A stretch of 64,000 nucleotides of DNA from Coniochaeta sp. PMI_546 (Eukaryota; Ascomycota; Sordariomycetes; Coniochaetales; Coniochaetaceae), in the NCBI GenBank assembly GCA_021432605.1, contig MU271145.1:3162001-3226000 (forward strand), written 5' to 3'. The translations under genes and the position numbers were made by a program. Below the pieces are notes generated by a model. That model was not told the DNA's origin. It searched no databases and saw only the letters and a program-made list of their open reading frames with translations. Below, one piece after another: positions 32,551 to 42,697 of this stretch (within the stretch, counting starts at the first letter, position 1; each line of letters opens with the position of its first letter).

Positions 32551-34101
32551 ATGTCTAACTCGCCGGTTAGTGTGAAGTTCAGATCAGGCACCGGCACAAG
32601 AGTTGCGGTCGTGGGTGCGGGGATTAGCGGAGTGACGGCAGCAGCACACTTACTGAATCAAGGGCTGTCCGTTACTGTTTTTGAGCGCTCGAACATATCT
32701 GGTGGAGTCTGGCATTTTGACGAGCGAACGGCCGAAGACCCTTCATATCCCAGCAACACACCGTCCGTTGGAGACTACGAACTGTCTTCTCCCGGACAGT
32801 ATGCATACAGGACGCCGCCTCCTGAGTCTGTGGATGGAGTGGAAGGAGAAGGCACGAAATCCGAACTGACAGACGACGCTCTAGAGGTCCGTTTCTCGCC
32901 ACCAGGGCCTTGCTATGCTGGGTTAAAGAACAATGTCCCCACCACTCTGATGTACAGCGTCTTGGACCCGTGGCCGGAAGGAACAGAAGAACACACAGGG
33001 CAGGAGAATATAGAACGCTATGTTCAGACGTTGGCTCACAACCACGGGGTGGACAATGTGACACAATACAGCACCCGAGTAGACGAGATCAACAAGAGTG
33101 CAGGCAAGGAAACCTGGACCGTTCGGACGGTTGCACTGGAAAGGCGCCGCGGAGCGGCCCAACTGATCGAAAAGTACTGGGAGTTTGACTTCGTCGTCAT
33201 TGCATCTGGGCACTATAATCTCCCGCGGATCCCGAATACACCTGGCTTGAAGGAGTGGAAGGCCACATTCAGAGATCGCGTGATACACTCGAAACAGTAT
33301 CGGAAAGCTGAGAAGTTCCGTGGCAAGAACCTGCTCATCATCGGAGCTGGCGTGTCCTCGACTGACATATGCCGGGAGCTCGGCGAAGTCGCCAACAAGA
33401 TTTTCCAGAGCGTTCGCGGAGGCGCGTTCGATCTGCCGCCGGCCCTCTTGCCAGAGATTGCGGAGAGGGTTGCTGAGGTTTCGAGGTACGAGGTGCATGC
33501 CGGCTTTACCCCAGGCCTTCCGCTGGCGCCCGGAGACCATATTCCAGGAAAAATTGTCCTCAAGGACGGACGAACCCTGAGTGACATCGACTATGTCATC
33601 GTTGCAACCGGTTACATCACGTCGTATCCCTTCCTACCCCAGCTACACTCAGACACTGTGACGGCCACTGAAGCTGGGCCATACTTGGTTGTGACCGCCG
33701 ACGGCGAGATGGCGCATAACCTCCACAAGGACATCTTCTATATCCCAGACCCGACATTAGCCTTCGTCGGTGTACCTTACTACGTAGCAACCTTTTCCCT
33801 CTTCGACTTCCAGTCACAGATAGTAGCTCGAGTCTTCGGTGGCAAAGCTATACTTCCTTCCCAAGAAAAGATGAGGGATGAATACCGCGCTCGTCTCGAG
33901 GAACGTGGCGTTGGGCGTGGCTTCCACAGCCTTCGAGGGCCGGGGCAAGAGATCGCATATGTGAAGGATCTGGTGGAATGGGCAAACAGAGATGCCAAAG
34001 AGTTGGGGGCGGAGGAAATGCGAGGTCACTCCCAGGCCTGGCTGGACGGATACGAAGCCATGAAGGAGAGGATGAGGAAGCTTCTGGGGCGAGACCTTTA
34101 A
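32551..34101 (+). CDS. Flavin-containing monooxygenase
   Basis: NADPH-dependent class B flavoprotein monooxygenase, 516 aa, single exon, start ATG at 32551. The FAD-binding GxGxxG lies at residues about 20-30 (VAVVGAGISGVTAA), followed by the acidic end of the second strand (VFERSNISGGVW). The NADP-binding GxGxxS/A is at about 265-275 (NLLIIGAGVSSTDI). An ATG-type motif occurs in DYVIVATGYITSYPF. These features fit FMO/FMO-like enzymes that oxygenate sulfur or nitrogen, such as thiols, thioethers or amines. No membrane anchor is seen. It is the third gene of a group with the TauD-like dioxygenase and Dal5-type transporter. A substrate cannot be assigned from sequence. Confidence 0.93.
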   Translation: MSNSPVSVKFRSGTGTRVAVVGAGISGVTAAAHLLNQGLSVTVFERSNISGGVWHFDERTAEDPSYPSNTPSVGDYELSSPGQYAYRTPPPESVDGVEGEGTKSELTDDALEVRFSPPGPCYAGLKNNVPTTLMYSVLDPWPEGTEEHTGQENIERYVQTLAHNHGVDNVTQYSTRVDEINKSAGKETWTVRTVALERRRGAAQLIEKYWEFDFVVIASGHYNLPRIPNTPGLKEWKATFRDRVIHSKQYRKAEKFRGKNLLIIGAGVSSTDICRELGEVANKIFQSVRGGAFDLPPALLPEIAERVAEVSRYEVHAGFTPGLPLAPGDHIPGKIVLKDGRTLSDIDYVIVATGYITSYPFLPQLHSDTVTATEAGPYLVVTADGEMAHNLHKDIFYIPDPTLAFVGVPYYVATFSLFDFQSQIVARVFGGKAILPSQEKMRDEYRARLEERGVGRGFHSLRGPGQEIAYVKDLVEWANRDAKELGAEEMRGHSQAWLDGYEAMKERMRKLLGRDL

Positions 34102-35183
34102 CCGCTCTCGATGATGGCTGAAGCCTCGAGCCAAGGCTCGCGTCGTTCGCATGCCTCCTTCAAGTTTCAGCTTGCACAATTTCGCGATTCCTGCAGCCTA
34201 TACGCGGGTCAGCAAACTCGTAGCGAGATAGACATATATGAATCACACGCGCATGTCCTCCCCAGGCCCTTTTTCATTCTTCAAAACGCAAAATTTGTGG
34301 TCGACCGACCCTCGAACACAAGTCACACTTGACTCCCGGCCTTAGACAACACATGCCTCACATCCTTGCATACAGGGGAACCCAGGTCTAGGCAAGAAGC
34401 AGGAGGCCAAAGAAGCACTTGGCAGGATCACTCGGCATAGTCAGCGCATTGGAGCTGTGGCTCTCGCTTCGACAACTGATGAATTGGATGGTACTCATTT
34501 AGTCCGAACTTCCTGTATTGCATCCAACCCCCTTTTCCGATGAGTGCGCTCTCGTATTGCAGTGTTCGCTGCATTTGCAGGCTCAGCCGGACAGACGGTA
34601 CGTGTGGTTCGGGACTACAAGCAAATTCCTGCCTGGGTTCAGCATGTAGCAGGCTTGCCGCTGGTTGGGAAGAAATGTTCCCGATCCTGGTGGTCTTTGC
34701 GTCTACAGAAGGAGTAGTCTATATACTTCTTGGGCATAGTGTAGGATAATCGGATGAGTTGAGGAAACTGATAGATCGAAAGCGAAGCGAAGTAAGGCGG
34801 CCCTTTTCCTTTTCGGTTGCTTCAGTTTTAGGTATGCTCAGACTGCTAAACGACGCCACTGATGAGCGACGCGCTAGGCCCAGGTTGACACTACAAGGTG
34901 CTGACATGTCCCTGACGCCCTGTCTAATCCAGTCGCGTTTCCAAATCGTTCATGTTTGTTTATTCTCTTGACGCGTCCGAGCAAACCAAGTCTCCAATTG
35001 CATATCGATATAGCCTTGCATTTCCATCTCGCTTGCTGAGCGTCGGTTCTTCGAGGTCTGTATTCTACCCATTTATCACAGCTCGTGGAAAATCTTAAGC
35101 TTGTAAGCTTGCGCAGCCTTCTTTGAAAGCCGGAATCCAATCTCATCAACACCGTTCCATACTCTCGGTGATTTCCTGCCGTC
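34102..35183. other. Intergenic
   Basis: 1.1 kb with no supported gene. Only short frames on both strands; it probably holds the monooxygenase 3' UTR and the promoter/5' leader of the next gene. Confidence 0.5.
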
Positions 35184-36263
35184 ATGTCTCAAAATCTCCC
35201 GCAAGCGCTGTCCTTCACGGCCCGCCAAGGGCTGACGGAAATCGACCCGAACAGAGCCATCACTCAACGATCCGGCGGCGCGGGAAAGCCTGTCGTTTCT
35301 GCTGTTCCATCCCCGTGGCCACAGTTCGCACCTGCTCCTCTTATTGCTTGTCCTTCGGTCATTCAAACTGCTCCTGCTCCGTGTTCGGTCCCTGTCTCCG
35401 CTCCTATAGCCGCTTTACCCAAAGTCGCCCCGTCTAGCAAGCGTAAGTCGGACACTTTAGAGGACAAAGCAAACATCACCCCTGCACTGGCAATCGAGGG
35501 TGATGACCAGGCCCCTCAGGTTCTCGATGTGACCGACGACTGCGACGTCGTGAGGCGGAAGATCCGCGCCTTCATTGACGCCGGAGAGATGAAGGTCGGC
35601 GACTTTCAACGTGCCATTGGCGTGAGTCCCAGCGCCTACAGCACCTTCATGAAGCAGGACGGTAGTTCAGCCGGCCAGCGCAGTGCCACCTACAAGAACG
35701 CCTTCGCCTTCTTCAAGAAGCGCGAGCTGAACACATCCAGTATTGTCACCCTTATCAACCGCGATCACAGCAAGACGGTCAAGAGGGCGAAGAAGGACGA
35801 CACTGCCAAAGCATGGGATGTATCCAACATCACGCTGCCCGGAGAGGGACATGGTCGCGTGCCCGTCTTCGACACCTGCAATGAGATCAGGAAGAAAATC
35901 CGCGCTTTCCTAAAGAAGAACGGAATGTCGCAGGCTGCCTTTTGTCGTGAATTGACCAAAATGGTCGCCGTCGAGGGCCGCAAAGTCAATGCGAGCAGTC
36001 TCGCCAATTTCTTGGCTCAAAAGGGACCTTCTGGCGGCTCTGTGAGTATCGTCTTCTACGCCGCCTATGTCTACTTCGAAAAGATCCGCGTCAGGGACGG
36101 CAAGCCGAAGTCTCAGATGAGACAGGAGATGGAGTCTGTCTGGGGTTGGGAGGGGATGAATATCCCTGAGGAGGGCCGAGGAGGACAGCGAAGTTTCTTG
36201 TGCCGTAGCGATGAATATCCCTATGAGGACAAATACGGCAAGGTCCATTTCGTTAGTCGCTGA
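35184..36263 (+). CDS. Tandem DUF7726-like (HTH-like) protein
   Basis: Single-exon gene, 359 aa. After a Pro/Ala-rich, disordered first 115 residues, two copies of one module follow. Copy 1 (about 118-195) begins CDVVRRKIRAFIDAGEMKVG and contains FQRAIGVSPSAYSTFMKQ. Copy 2 (about 232-320) begins CNEIRKKIRAFLKKNGMSQA and contains FCRELTKM and SLANFLAQKGPSGG. Each looks like a small helical domain with a helix-turn-helix-like core (the 'MSQAAFCREL..LANFL' pattern recalls phage-repressor and homeobox-like HTHs). I link it to the fungal DUF7726 family from memory. A basic linker (KTVKRAKKDD) joins them. Function is unknown; DNA binding is a reasonable guess. The upstream ATG at 35184 has good context. 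Confidence 0.75.
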   Translation: MSQNLPQALSFTARQGLTEIDPNRAITQRSGGAGKPVVSAVPSPWPQFAPAPLIACPSVIQTAPAPCSVPVSAPIAALPKVAPSSKRKSDTLEDKANITPALAIEGDDQAPQVLDVTDDCDVVRRKIRAFIDAGEMKVGDFQRAIGVSPSAYSTFMKQDGSSAGQRSATYKNAFAFFKKRELNTSSIVTLINRDHSKTVKRAKKDDTAKAWDVSNITLPGEGHGRVPVFDTCNEIRKKIRAFLKKNGMSQAAFCRELTKMVAVEGRKVNASSLANFLAQKGPSGGSVSIVFYAAYVYFEKIRVRDGKPKSQMRQEMESVWGWEGMNIPEEGRGGQRSFLCRSDEYPYEDKYGKVHFVSR

Positions 36264-36371
36264 GTGGACAGCCATCTTGTTCTATCTGTATGAGTTGCGT
36301 CATTTATGTGCGATTGCGTTGCTTAATTGATTTGTTGGCGTTACTTTGCACGTTTCTTGCCTATGCTGTAC

Positions 36372-39354
36372 TCAACTTCCGCCATCTCTTTCTGTCACAC
36401 CCACGATGTCAATTCCGACTCTCTCCTTGCCACTGATCCCCGTCATGGTGCCAAACTTGTATTGGACACACATTGACTTGACCATCCAGTCTCGATCTCG
36501 CATTTCCACTGCGGCCAGGCCGTCGAACGAGGCCAGCATGCTAGAGTCACAAAGGTAGTACATGACGCCTGCGATCGTCCGAGGGTCAGCTGGCATATGC
36601 GGCCAGCGAGCTGCCAGAGAAGCAGTAACCGCTAGCATCATGACGACGAGAACTGCGATGCTTAGATATGCGCACGTGAGTTGTGTTTGGTATGTCTCAA
36701 GGAGACCAAAAGGGACGTGCGATAGCGTTACAGGCAAGAAGTCTGCCAGCAAAGTTGCGGCCGCCAAAATGCCTAAATATGCGTGTCTCTGACGGATTGC
36801 AGAGTACAGTCCTGAGACGGGGTTGGTAGCTGGTGCGATGAGGATGGAACGCTGTGCAGGTAGCGCTCTTTGCGACATCAGCAAGTACGGCGAAAGCACT
36901 GCAACACCTGTACCAGTGGATTAGCACGTTATAAACAAATAAGATAGTCAACTTGTGAGACGACCTACGTCGGAAGAAGGCGGTCATGCAAAATCCCGAT
37001 GCGACGCCCAAGGCCGCAAAGAGAAAGCGGACGCCAAATCTCTCGCTGTTCATGAAGTGTTCAAAGTCGGTGGTACTCCAGCTATTGTGGCAGTAGAGCA
37101 CCAGCACCAGCACAGCACAGAACAACAGAAGGATCAGAATCCGCCCCTGCAGGGTAAGCAGGTAGATCGGGATGTTAGGTGCTCTCCTGGCGGCCGCTGC
37201 ATTCTTGAACCCCTTCTCAGCTTGACTCCTGCTTCTCTTCAGCAGGTCTTCACTCAACCTAACGGGGAAATCGGTGACTCGGACTCCATACTGCAACTGT
37301 TCGCCGTCACTTCCAAGGGCATATTTCTGTCTCGCCAATGCTCTGGAAAGTTCAGAGTCTTCAATTCGCCCCTCCACTCCTCTATCCACCTCCTTGAGCA
37401 AGCCTCTGATCTCCTTATTGACCCCTAAGGCAGCCATACCTGCAATGCTCCAGGGATTTTGCCTCACGCCAGTCTTGGCCCACGCAAGTAGAGCCATCAT
37501 TGCAGCAAGAAGCACAATCAGCAAGACCATCAACACCTGCAGTGCCCGGCCGGATGCAATGTCCAACCCCAAAGAGCCTTCACATGCTCCAGTGCAGCCA
37601 TCTGGGACATAAACCCTGACGCCCTCAGCAGCCAGCGGTGGCAACAGCGCAGCACCGGCGACAAGAAGCTGACCGGCCATAACCACAGGTTGGCGTAACC
37701 TAAATGCTCTCGGGAACGCTGCCAGCACCTTACGCCACCCGTAAAAACGAAGGAACACGGATGCGTCAGCCGTCGTACCGGCTGGATGTGCCGTGAGGGC
37801 GATGAAGGGCTGCATTAGTCGAGCATTGGCGTCGATGACCCTGAGTGGTATTGCTATCATTACTGCTATTAGAGTCGGCAGAAACGAGCCGATGAGGTAT
37901 CTTGAACGTGAAATCCCAGTCACGATCACCACCGAGTTCGCGTTTCTGTCAGACGAGCCCGAGGCCGAAGAGGAGGATGTAGGGGCAGGAGGGGGGTCTC
38001 CTGCTGCGACTACGGTGCCATAGATGGCGGTGACGACCGCTGTGGTCGGGGGAATGGTTATGAGATATATCGACGTGATCGTGCCACCATCTTCGTTGGT
38101 GGCTGCTATTGTGTCCAAGACTGTTCTGCTGCTCTGCGTAGATGTGGCTATCGCACCGGTTGTGGTGACCCAAGACTGGCCTGAATGGAGAACAACTGCT
38201 GACCGCAGCGTGCTGGTTGCCCCAGGAACAATTGATAACATCGCTTGAGACACAGTGCTACCGGCTAAGTCGGTTGTCACAAGCTGAGCTATCGTCGTCC
38301 TTTGTTGTTGAGTTGTCACTTGTTGGACAATCGCTGTGGATTGGATGTCGCTCGCCGTTGGCTCAACGTGGGCATTGGTGGTGAACGTGCTGGTGACGAT
38401 GTTCTTCACTATTGTCTCCTTCCCAGCGATGATGGTTTTTGTTCCCATCGTCGAGCTCATCATGCCAGGGGACAAGTAGTCCGAAGTGGCCGTTGAAAAT
38501 ACACCGCTGCAAGCAGAGCAGAGCGCCGTCGATGTTGGGGGAGCTTCACCACTGGTCACTGCCTTGTCCGGCGTTTGGTACTCTCCATTACTCGCTGAAG
38601 ATCGATCACTTTCCGAGTACTGGCCGACAGAGCTCTGACCCTCCGCGCCCGGCCTCGGCGATGTCAAGCCTATTGTGGGCTCTCTCTGAGTGGTCTGACC
38701 TTCGGCAGTCGGGGCATGGCTTGACCCTGTTGACACTATGGAACTTTGCACTGATGATTTCGGTGTACGGGTTGGACTTGATGACCCTCTGTTCCCGGTA
38801 GTCGTCGTGGAGAGAGGAGTTGTCTGGCCAGATATAATTGGCGTCATTATGAGGGCCGGTGTATCGGACGGTGTCATAGAGGCGGCGCCAGCAGGTGCTT
38901 GTGGAAGAACAACAATGGTCTTCGGGTCCTCCGGTGTCAGGGAAGTTGCCTGGGCTGTGATATTGTCCACTCGTGACAGTAGACGAGGAAAGTGCCTATT
39001 AGGGAAGGAATCAGCCAGCCTCTGTAGGTCGTAATCGAGGCCATCATCCGGGAGTAGACGCAAATAGTACTCGGTCAAGGCAGTCAACGTAAGTAATACT
39101 GCCACTAGAGCAGCAATGAACCACCATTTCAACGCCGTCGGCTTGTAGTCATACACCGGTCTTGTCGGAGTTTCTGTAGTTGCGGACACTGGCGGTGGTG
39201 GCGAAAACAGCTCAGACGTTCTCTCGAATGATTGGGTTTTCTTCTCCTCCCGCAGCCATGGATCAACAATGCCTCTTTGGACACCACGATAGTGGGATGA
39301 CTGGCTTGGACTCGAGCGCCAGCTCGGATGGCTGCTGATGGGTGAGCTAGACAT
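36372..39354 (-). CDS. Large DUF3433 membrane protein
   Basis: Fungal multi-pass membrane protein, 973 aa. Model: complement(join(36372..36907,36969..39354)) with a 61-nt intron (donor GTAGGT, branch GCTAAT, acceptor CAG). The N-terminal 80 residues are Ser/Pro-rich and cytosolic, then comes one membrane segment (WWFIAALVAVLLTLTALTEY). A Ser/Thr-rich ectodomain of about 350 residues follows (many TTT, SSS and VTT runs), probably heavily O-glycosylated. The second half has several membrane segments and the DUF3433 features, including TLLADFLPVTLSHVPF near the C-terminus. Start ATG at 39354 (MSSSPISSHPS); the frame extends upstream without an ATG. Role unknown; the family is expanded in filamentous fungi and is thought to act at the cell surface. 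Confidence 0.88.
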
Positions 39355-40882
39355 GGCTGGGGTCGACTCCAGCAGCACATCATCTGGTGGACTAGTTGAG
39401 CATGACTGTTTGTCCGAACAGCCAAGTTGGAAATCAGCAGTTGGGGGCTCCCTGTGTTCGGCAGTGGCCTGAATCGTTGTAGTGCCGTCCCGCTGTCTAC
39501 AAGAGCAGCCCGCAATGTTAGACTAAGAGCCACAGACACCACGGAGGACGGAAGAGGACGTGATTCATGTGGCGGTTCCTCGGCTCGGCACCTGGTCATG
39601 ATATATTGTGCTGAAAGGCTTCGGCGGCAATGACAAGCGCAATGTCGGAATACGTTGTCTCTGATTTTCGGACAGAATATATTGACCTGACACCCAGGAG
39701 ACCACCGGTGGTCCATGATGTGTGACAGGAGGGTGGCATCGCAGCCGGCTTCCCGGCGCTTTTACATTTCGCCGTTACGGCATGTCGTTTTGACGTTCTT
39801 ACGGGCCTGGATGAGTCTGTCGAAGACTCGTAGTTCGGGAGCAGGACGATGAGCGGTCGGTTGTCGATTCCACCACTGCAACCCGCCCGTCCCTCGTTAC
39901 ATCGATGGTCTTTGCGACCCCTTTGCAGGCAGCTTTGGCAGCCTAGGCCTATGCAGTTCGTGCGGATGGTAATTAAGTCTGGGTATACTTCTTGTGTCGT
40001 CAAGGTCGACTATGTGCCGTAACTTCCCACCGAGGGGGGCACCTGCAGCTACTATAAAGACCCAACTCACCGCCCAATCATAACGCTGAACATGTTTGTT
40101 TCATCCTATGCACGCCACCACGAGGTTGTTCGGAGATCTGGGCCCGAAAATATTTGAACCTGGGAAGAGTTGTACTTAGCACTACTAGAGAGTGAAGATC
40201 CCCGTCACAATCTGTACATGCCAGATTGAAGAAAGTTTTATTGTGGCTGTGGCCATATACAGGACTGCTGAGCGATATCTGGCACCTCGTAAGGGCAGAT
40301 ATAATCCAGCATCAAGACTCCTCTCTGCTCCGCAAGCGTTGGTGACGGGCTTCCAATGGCGGGGCAACTACGGTCACGTCCAATGACCCCCAAACGGGAT
40401 GAGGCCACTAGCATGCATGTGGGGTTCATTGTACACCCGCATCATGCACATCTGTGTTCACATTGACGGACTGATGCAGACAAGCCCGATTGGGGTTACA
40501 GTCCCCCAACCACTCACTCATCCAGCTCCTTTCCTTTTCTCAACATGTAACGTGGCCTAAGGAGATAGATCTCCAAGCGGCCGTGCTGCATAAGAGTCCA
40601 ACTAGCCACCACTCGCGAAGAAATCAACCGAAACGTGTCCTTATTGTTTGAGAGGTAGCGCCAGTGGTCCCTGGGGTGTGATTTTGTTGCCATGGTATAT
40701 CACATAGAGGCGATCGGGCTGTTCTAGGACCCCATGGGTATACTGCATGGTGACTGAAGTGCGACGACAAAAGGTTGGCTTGCATGCCGTCGTATATTGT
40801 TCCAGAGGCAAAAGACAGAATCGCCCCCTCCCCCCCCTCTTCCCAAACCAAAAAAATCACCATCAATAATGCATGGCGTGCC
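39355..40882. other. Intergenic
   Basis: 1.5 kb between DUF3433 and a tRNA gene. No gene supported; several short frames on both strands have no recognisable domain. Confidence 0.5.
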
Positions 40883-41021
40883 AACCCCCGGCGGGGATCG
40901 AACCCGCAATCTCAAGATTTGGGAATAGAAGCTAGGCGACTGTCAGCGTTGCTGTAAGATAGTGGGACTTCGAGAAAGATTGTTACTGACTCTTGCGCCT
41001 TAGCCATTAGGCCACGGGGGC
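40883..41021 (-). tRNA. Intron-containing tRNA gene, identity unclear
   Basis: Reading 41021 to 40883, a full cloverleaf folds: acceptor GCCCCCG/CGGGGGT, a D arm with A box (TGGCCTAATGGCTAAGG), anticodon stem CAAGA/TCTTG, variable loop AGATT, T arm GCGGG-TTCGATC-CCCGC with a canonical B box, and discriminator T. The anticodon arm is split by about 66 nt (40984-40919), as in eukaryotic tRNA introns after position 37. By position the anticodon is CAG (Leu), with U33. However, the 5-nt variable loop (class I) and discriminator U do not suit tRNA-Leu, and position 37 would be U. It may be a tRNA of another identity with altered anticodon, or a pseudogene. Confidence 0.7.
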
Positions 41022-42058
41022 TATTAGAAATAGCCATGGCATGATGTAGGGCAAATCCCGGCCTTTGAGGAGCCCCTCTTTACAGAGACAAAGTAGAGGC
41101 CGGCCCTTTTGGGAGATTTCGACCTAAGGTAGTGGATATTCTCATGAGTCATGACATGGTTGGATCTGTGACTTACTGTGGTAAGGTCTCTTTGAACCGG
41201 ACACTCGGTGGAGCTTCCCGTGACAGGCCAGGAGGTTCAGGACGGACTCACGCAGAACAGACTCTAAGCAAGTGCTGTCTTATCACGATCGCTGATCATC
41301 ACAGCGGAATGGAGTAATAGAATGAGCGACGTCTTACCAGCTTAGATGGTGCTTCCCTCGGTCATAGAGCCACGTAATAAAATACCGCGAGTAAGTCATG
41401 CTCAGACTCCTATTGAGAGGGCAAAGAACATGCTTCCGTTGGGATCATAGGATCGGACACTATCATAGTCGAGAACATCGTGAGCCTGTAAGAAGCAGAC
41501 TCTAAAGCTGGGCATGAAGACAGTAATTATTTGATGACGGGCGACAAGATGGCGTTCTTGAAATTCCATGGCAGCATATGAGAAGGAGAAAATTGAACTA
41601 ATTAGTATCTAGGATCTAAACCTACCGACTTTTTTTGGGTTCTTCCCTATACTATGAAATCCACCAAGTTACAAGCGAAACAACGACCCCAAGTCACAAG
41701 CGTACCGTTGACGCTACGTGTCTAGTACGAAGCCTGGGGAACTCCTTCCGCCGCCTGCAAGGTCAACCTACTACTTGCTGCGACCAACCAACACCTGTGA
41801 AAGAGAAGTTACTGATTGACTGTGCTAGGTAGTATTATAAGGTATCTACCTAGGTAGGTACGTACTAAGATGGTTCGTTTGTTGGTGCCTAACCAGTGCT
41901 CTGACGAACTGAAGGAGTATAAAAATGCGTTGCTGCTCCACGAGGCATTATTAACTGACATTCGTGCCAAAGGATCAGCCTGACCCCCACTCCAGTCGCA
42001 AATCACAGAGATATCCAACAGGCCATCTTACTCGTCTGGCTCGTCATTCTTCCTCGAC
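41022..42058. other. Intergenic
   Basis: 1 kb, no supported gene. A short palindromic word cluster (CTACCTAGGTAGGTACGTAC) at about 41846-41866 is of the same kind as the GGTACC-rich promoter near 24.5 kb, upstream of the next gene. Confidence 0.5.
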
Positions 42059-42697
42059 ATGCTCACAGTAGCCGTTGGAGTATTGGTTCTTTCAGCGACA
42101 GCGGGTGTGATGTCGCGCCGCTTCTGGCTCCCAACACTCTTCTTCCCACCGCCGGCCAACGCTGCCGGAACTATCATGACAAACAATCACCCTTCCGCCG
42201 AGGAAATAGTTGAGCCACCTCAGGAACCCCGCTTTCGCGCAGACTTCTCGGGAGGACCAGGCGTGGCGGTCTATGGTTTCCCAGAAAAGGGCGGGTTCTA
42301 CGAACTGTCTCGGTGTTTTATCGTAGAGCTCGACTTTCTCGGCCTGGACCGACTCCGTCCGACTCCGCGGCCTTCTATAAAGGACGCTAAGTCTATGGCC
42401 GAAGAAGTTACCCATTGCAAGAGAATGCGCCAGCTCGGGGCTACGTACTATAATAACACGTGGGAGTGGATAAATACAAAGTGGGACGGTGGTTCTGAGT
42501 TCCTCAAGATAGGGTGGCCGTCGTCGGGAGGCGGTATCTGGGTCTTGAGGAGTCCTGACATAGAGACCAGTAAGAGGGGTATTGCTGCTATTTATAACAC
42601 GCTTAATATGGATGAGCGGTGCAAGATCATTGAGGAGTTGGGAGGGACTTTCTACGCAGACCCGAAGGATTGTCAGTATCTCGATTTGGACGACTGA
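42059..42697 (+). CDS. Fungal hypothetical protein
   Basis: Single-exon frame of 212 aa, start ATG at 42059. The first 20 residues are hydrophobic (LTVAVGVLVLSATAGVMS), so it may be a signal peptide or membrane anchor. The rest is soluble, with an Asp/Glu-rich middle and a C-terminal ERCKIIEELGGTFYADPKDC followed by QYLDLDD. This last pattern (GGTFYADPKDCxYL) I recall from uncharacterised fungal proteins. No enzymatic motif is visible. The frame is intact and composition matches the neighbouring genes, so it is probably real. Function unknown. Confidence 0.6.
   Translation: MLTVAVGVLVLSATAGVMSRRFWLPTLFFPPPANAAGTIMTNNHPSAEEIVEPPQEPRFRADFSGGPGVAVYGFPEKGGFYELSRCFIVELDFLGLDRLRPTPRPSIKDAKSMAEEVTHCKRMRQLGATYYNNTWEWINTKWDGGSEFLKIGWPSSGGGIWVLRSPDIETSKRGIAAIYNTLNMDERCKIIEELGGTFYADPKDCQYLDLDD

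Noticed and set aside
32923-33540. 205-codon minus-strand frame
   Set aside because: Antisense to the flavin monooxygenase; no family similarity.
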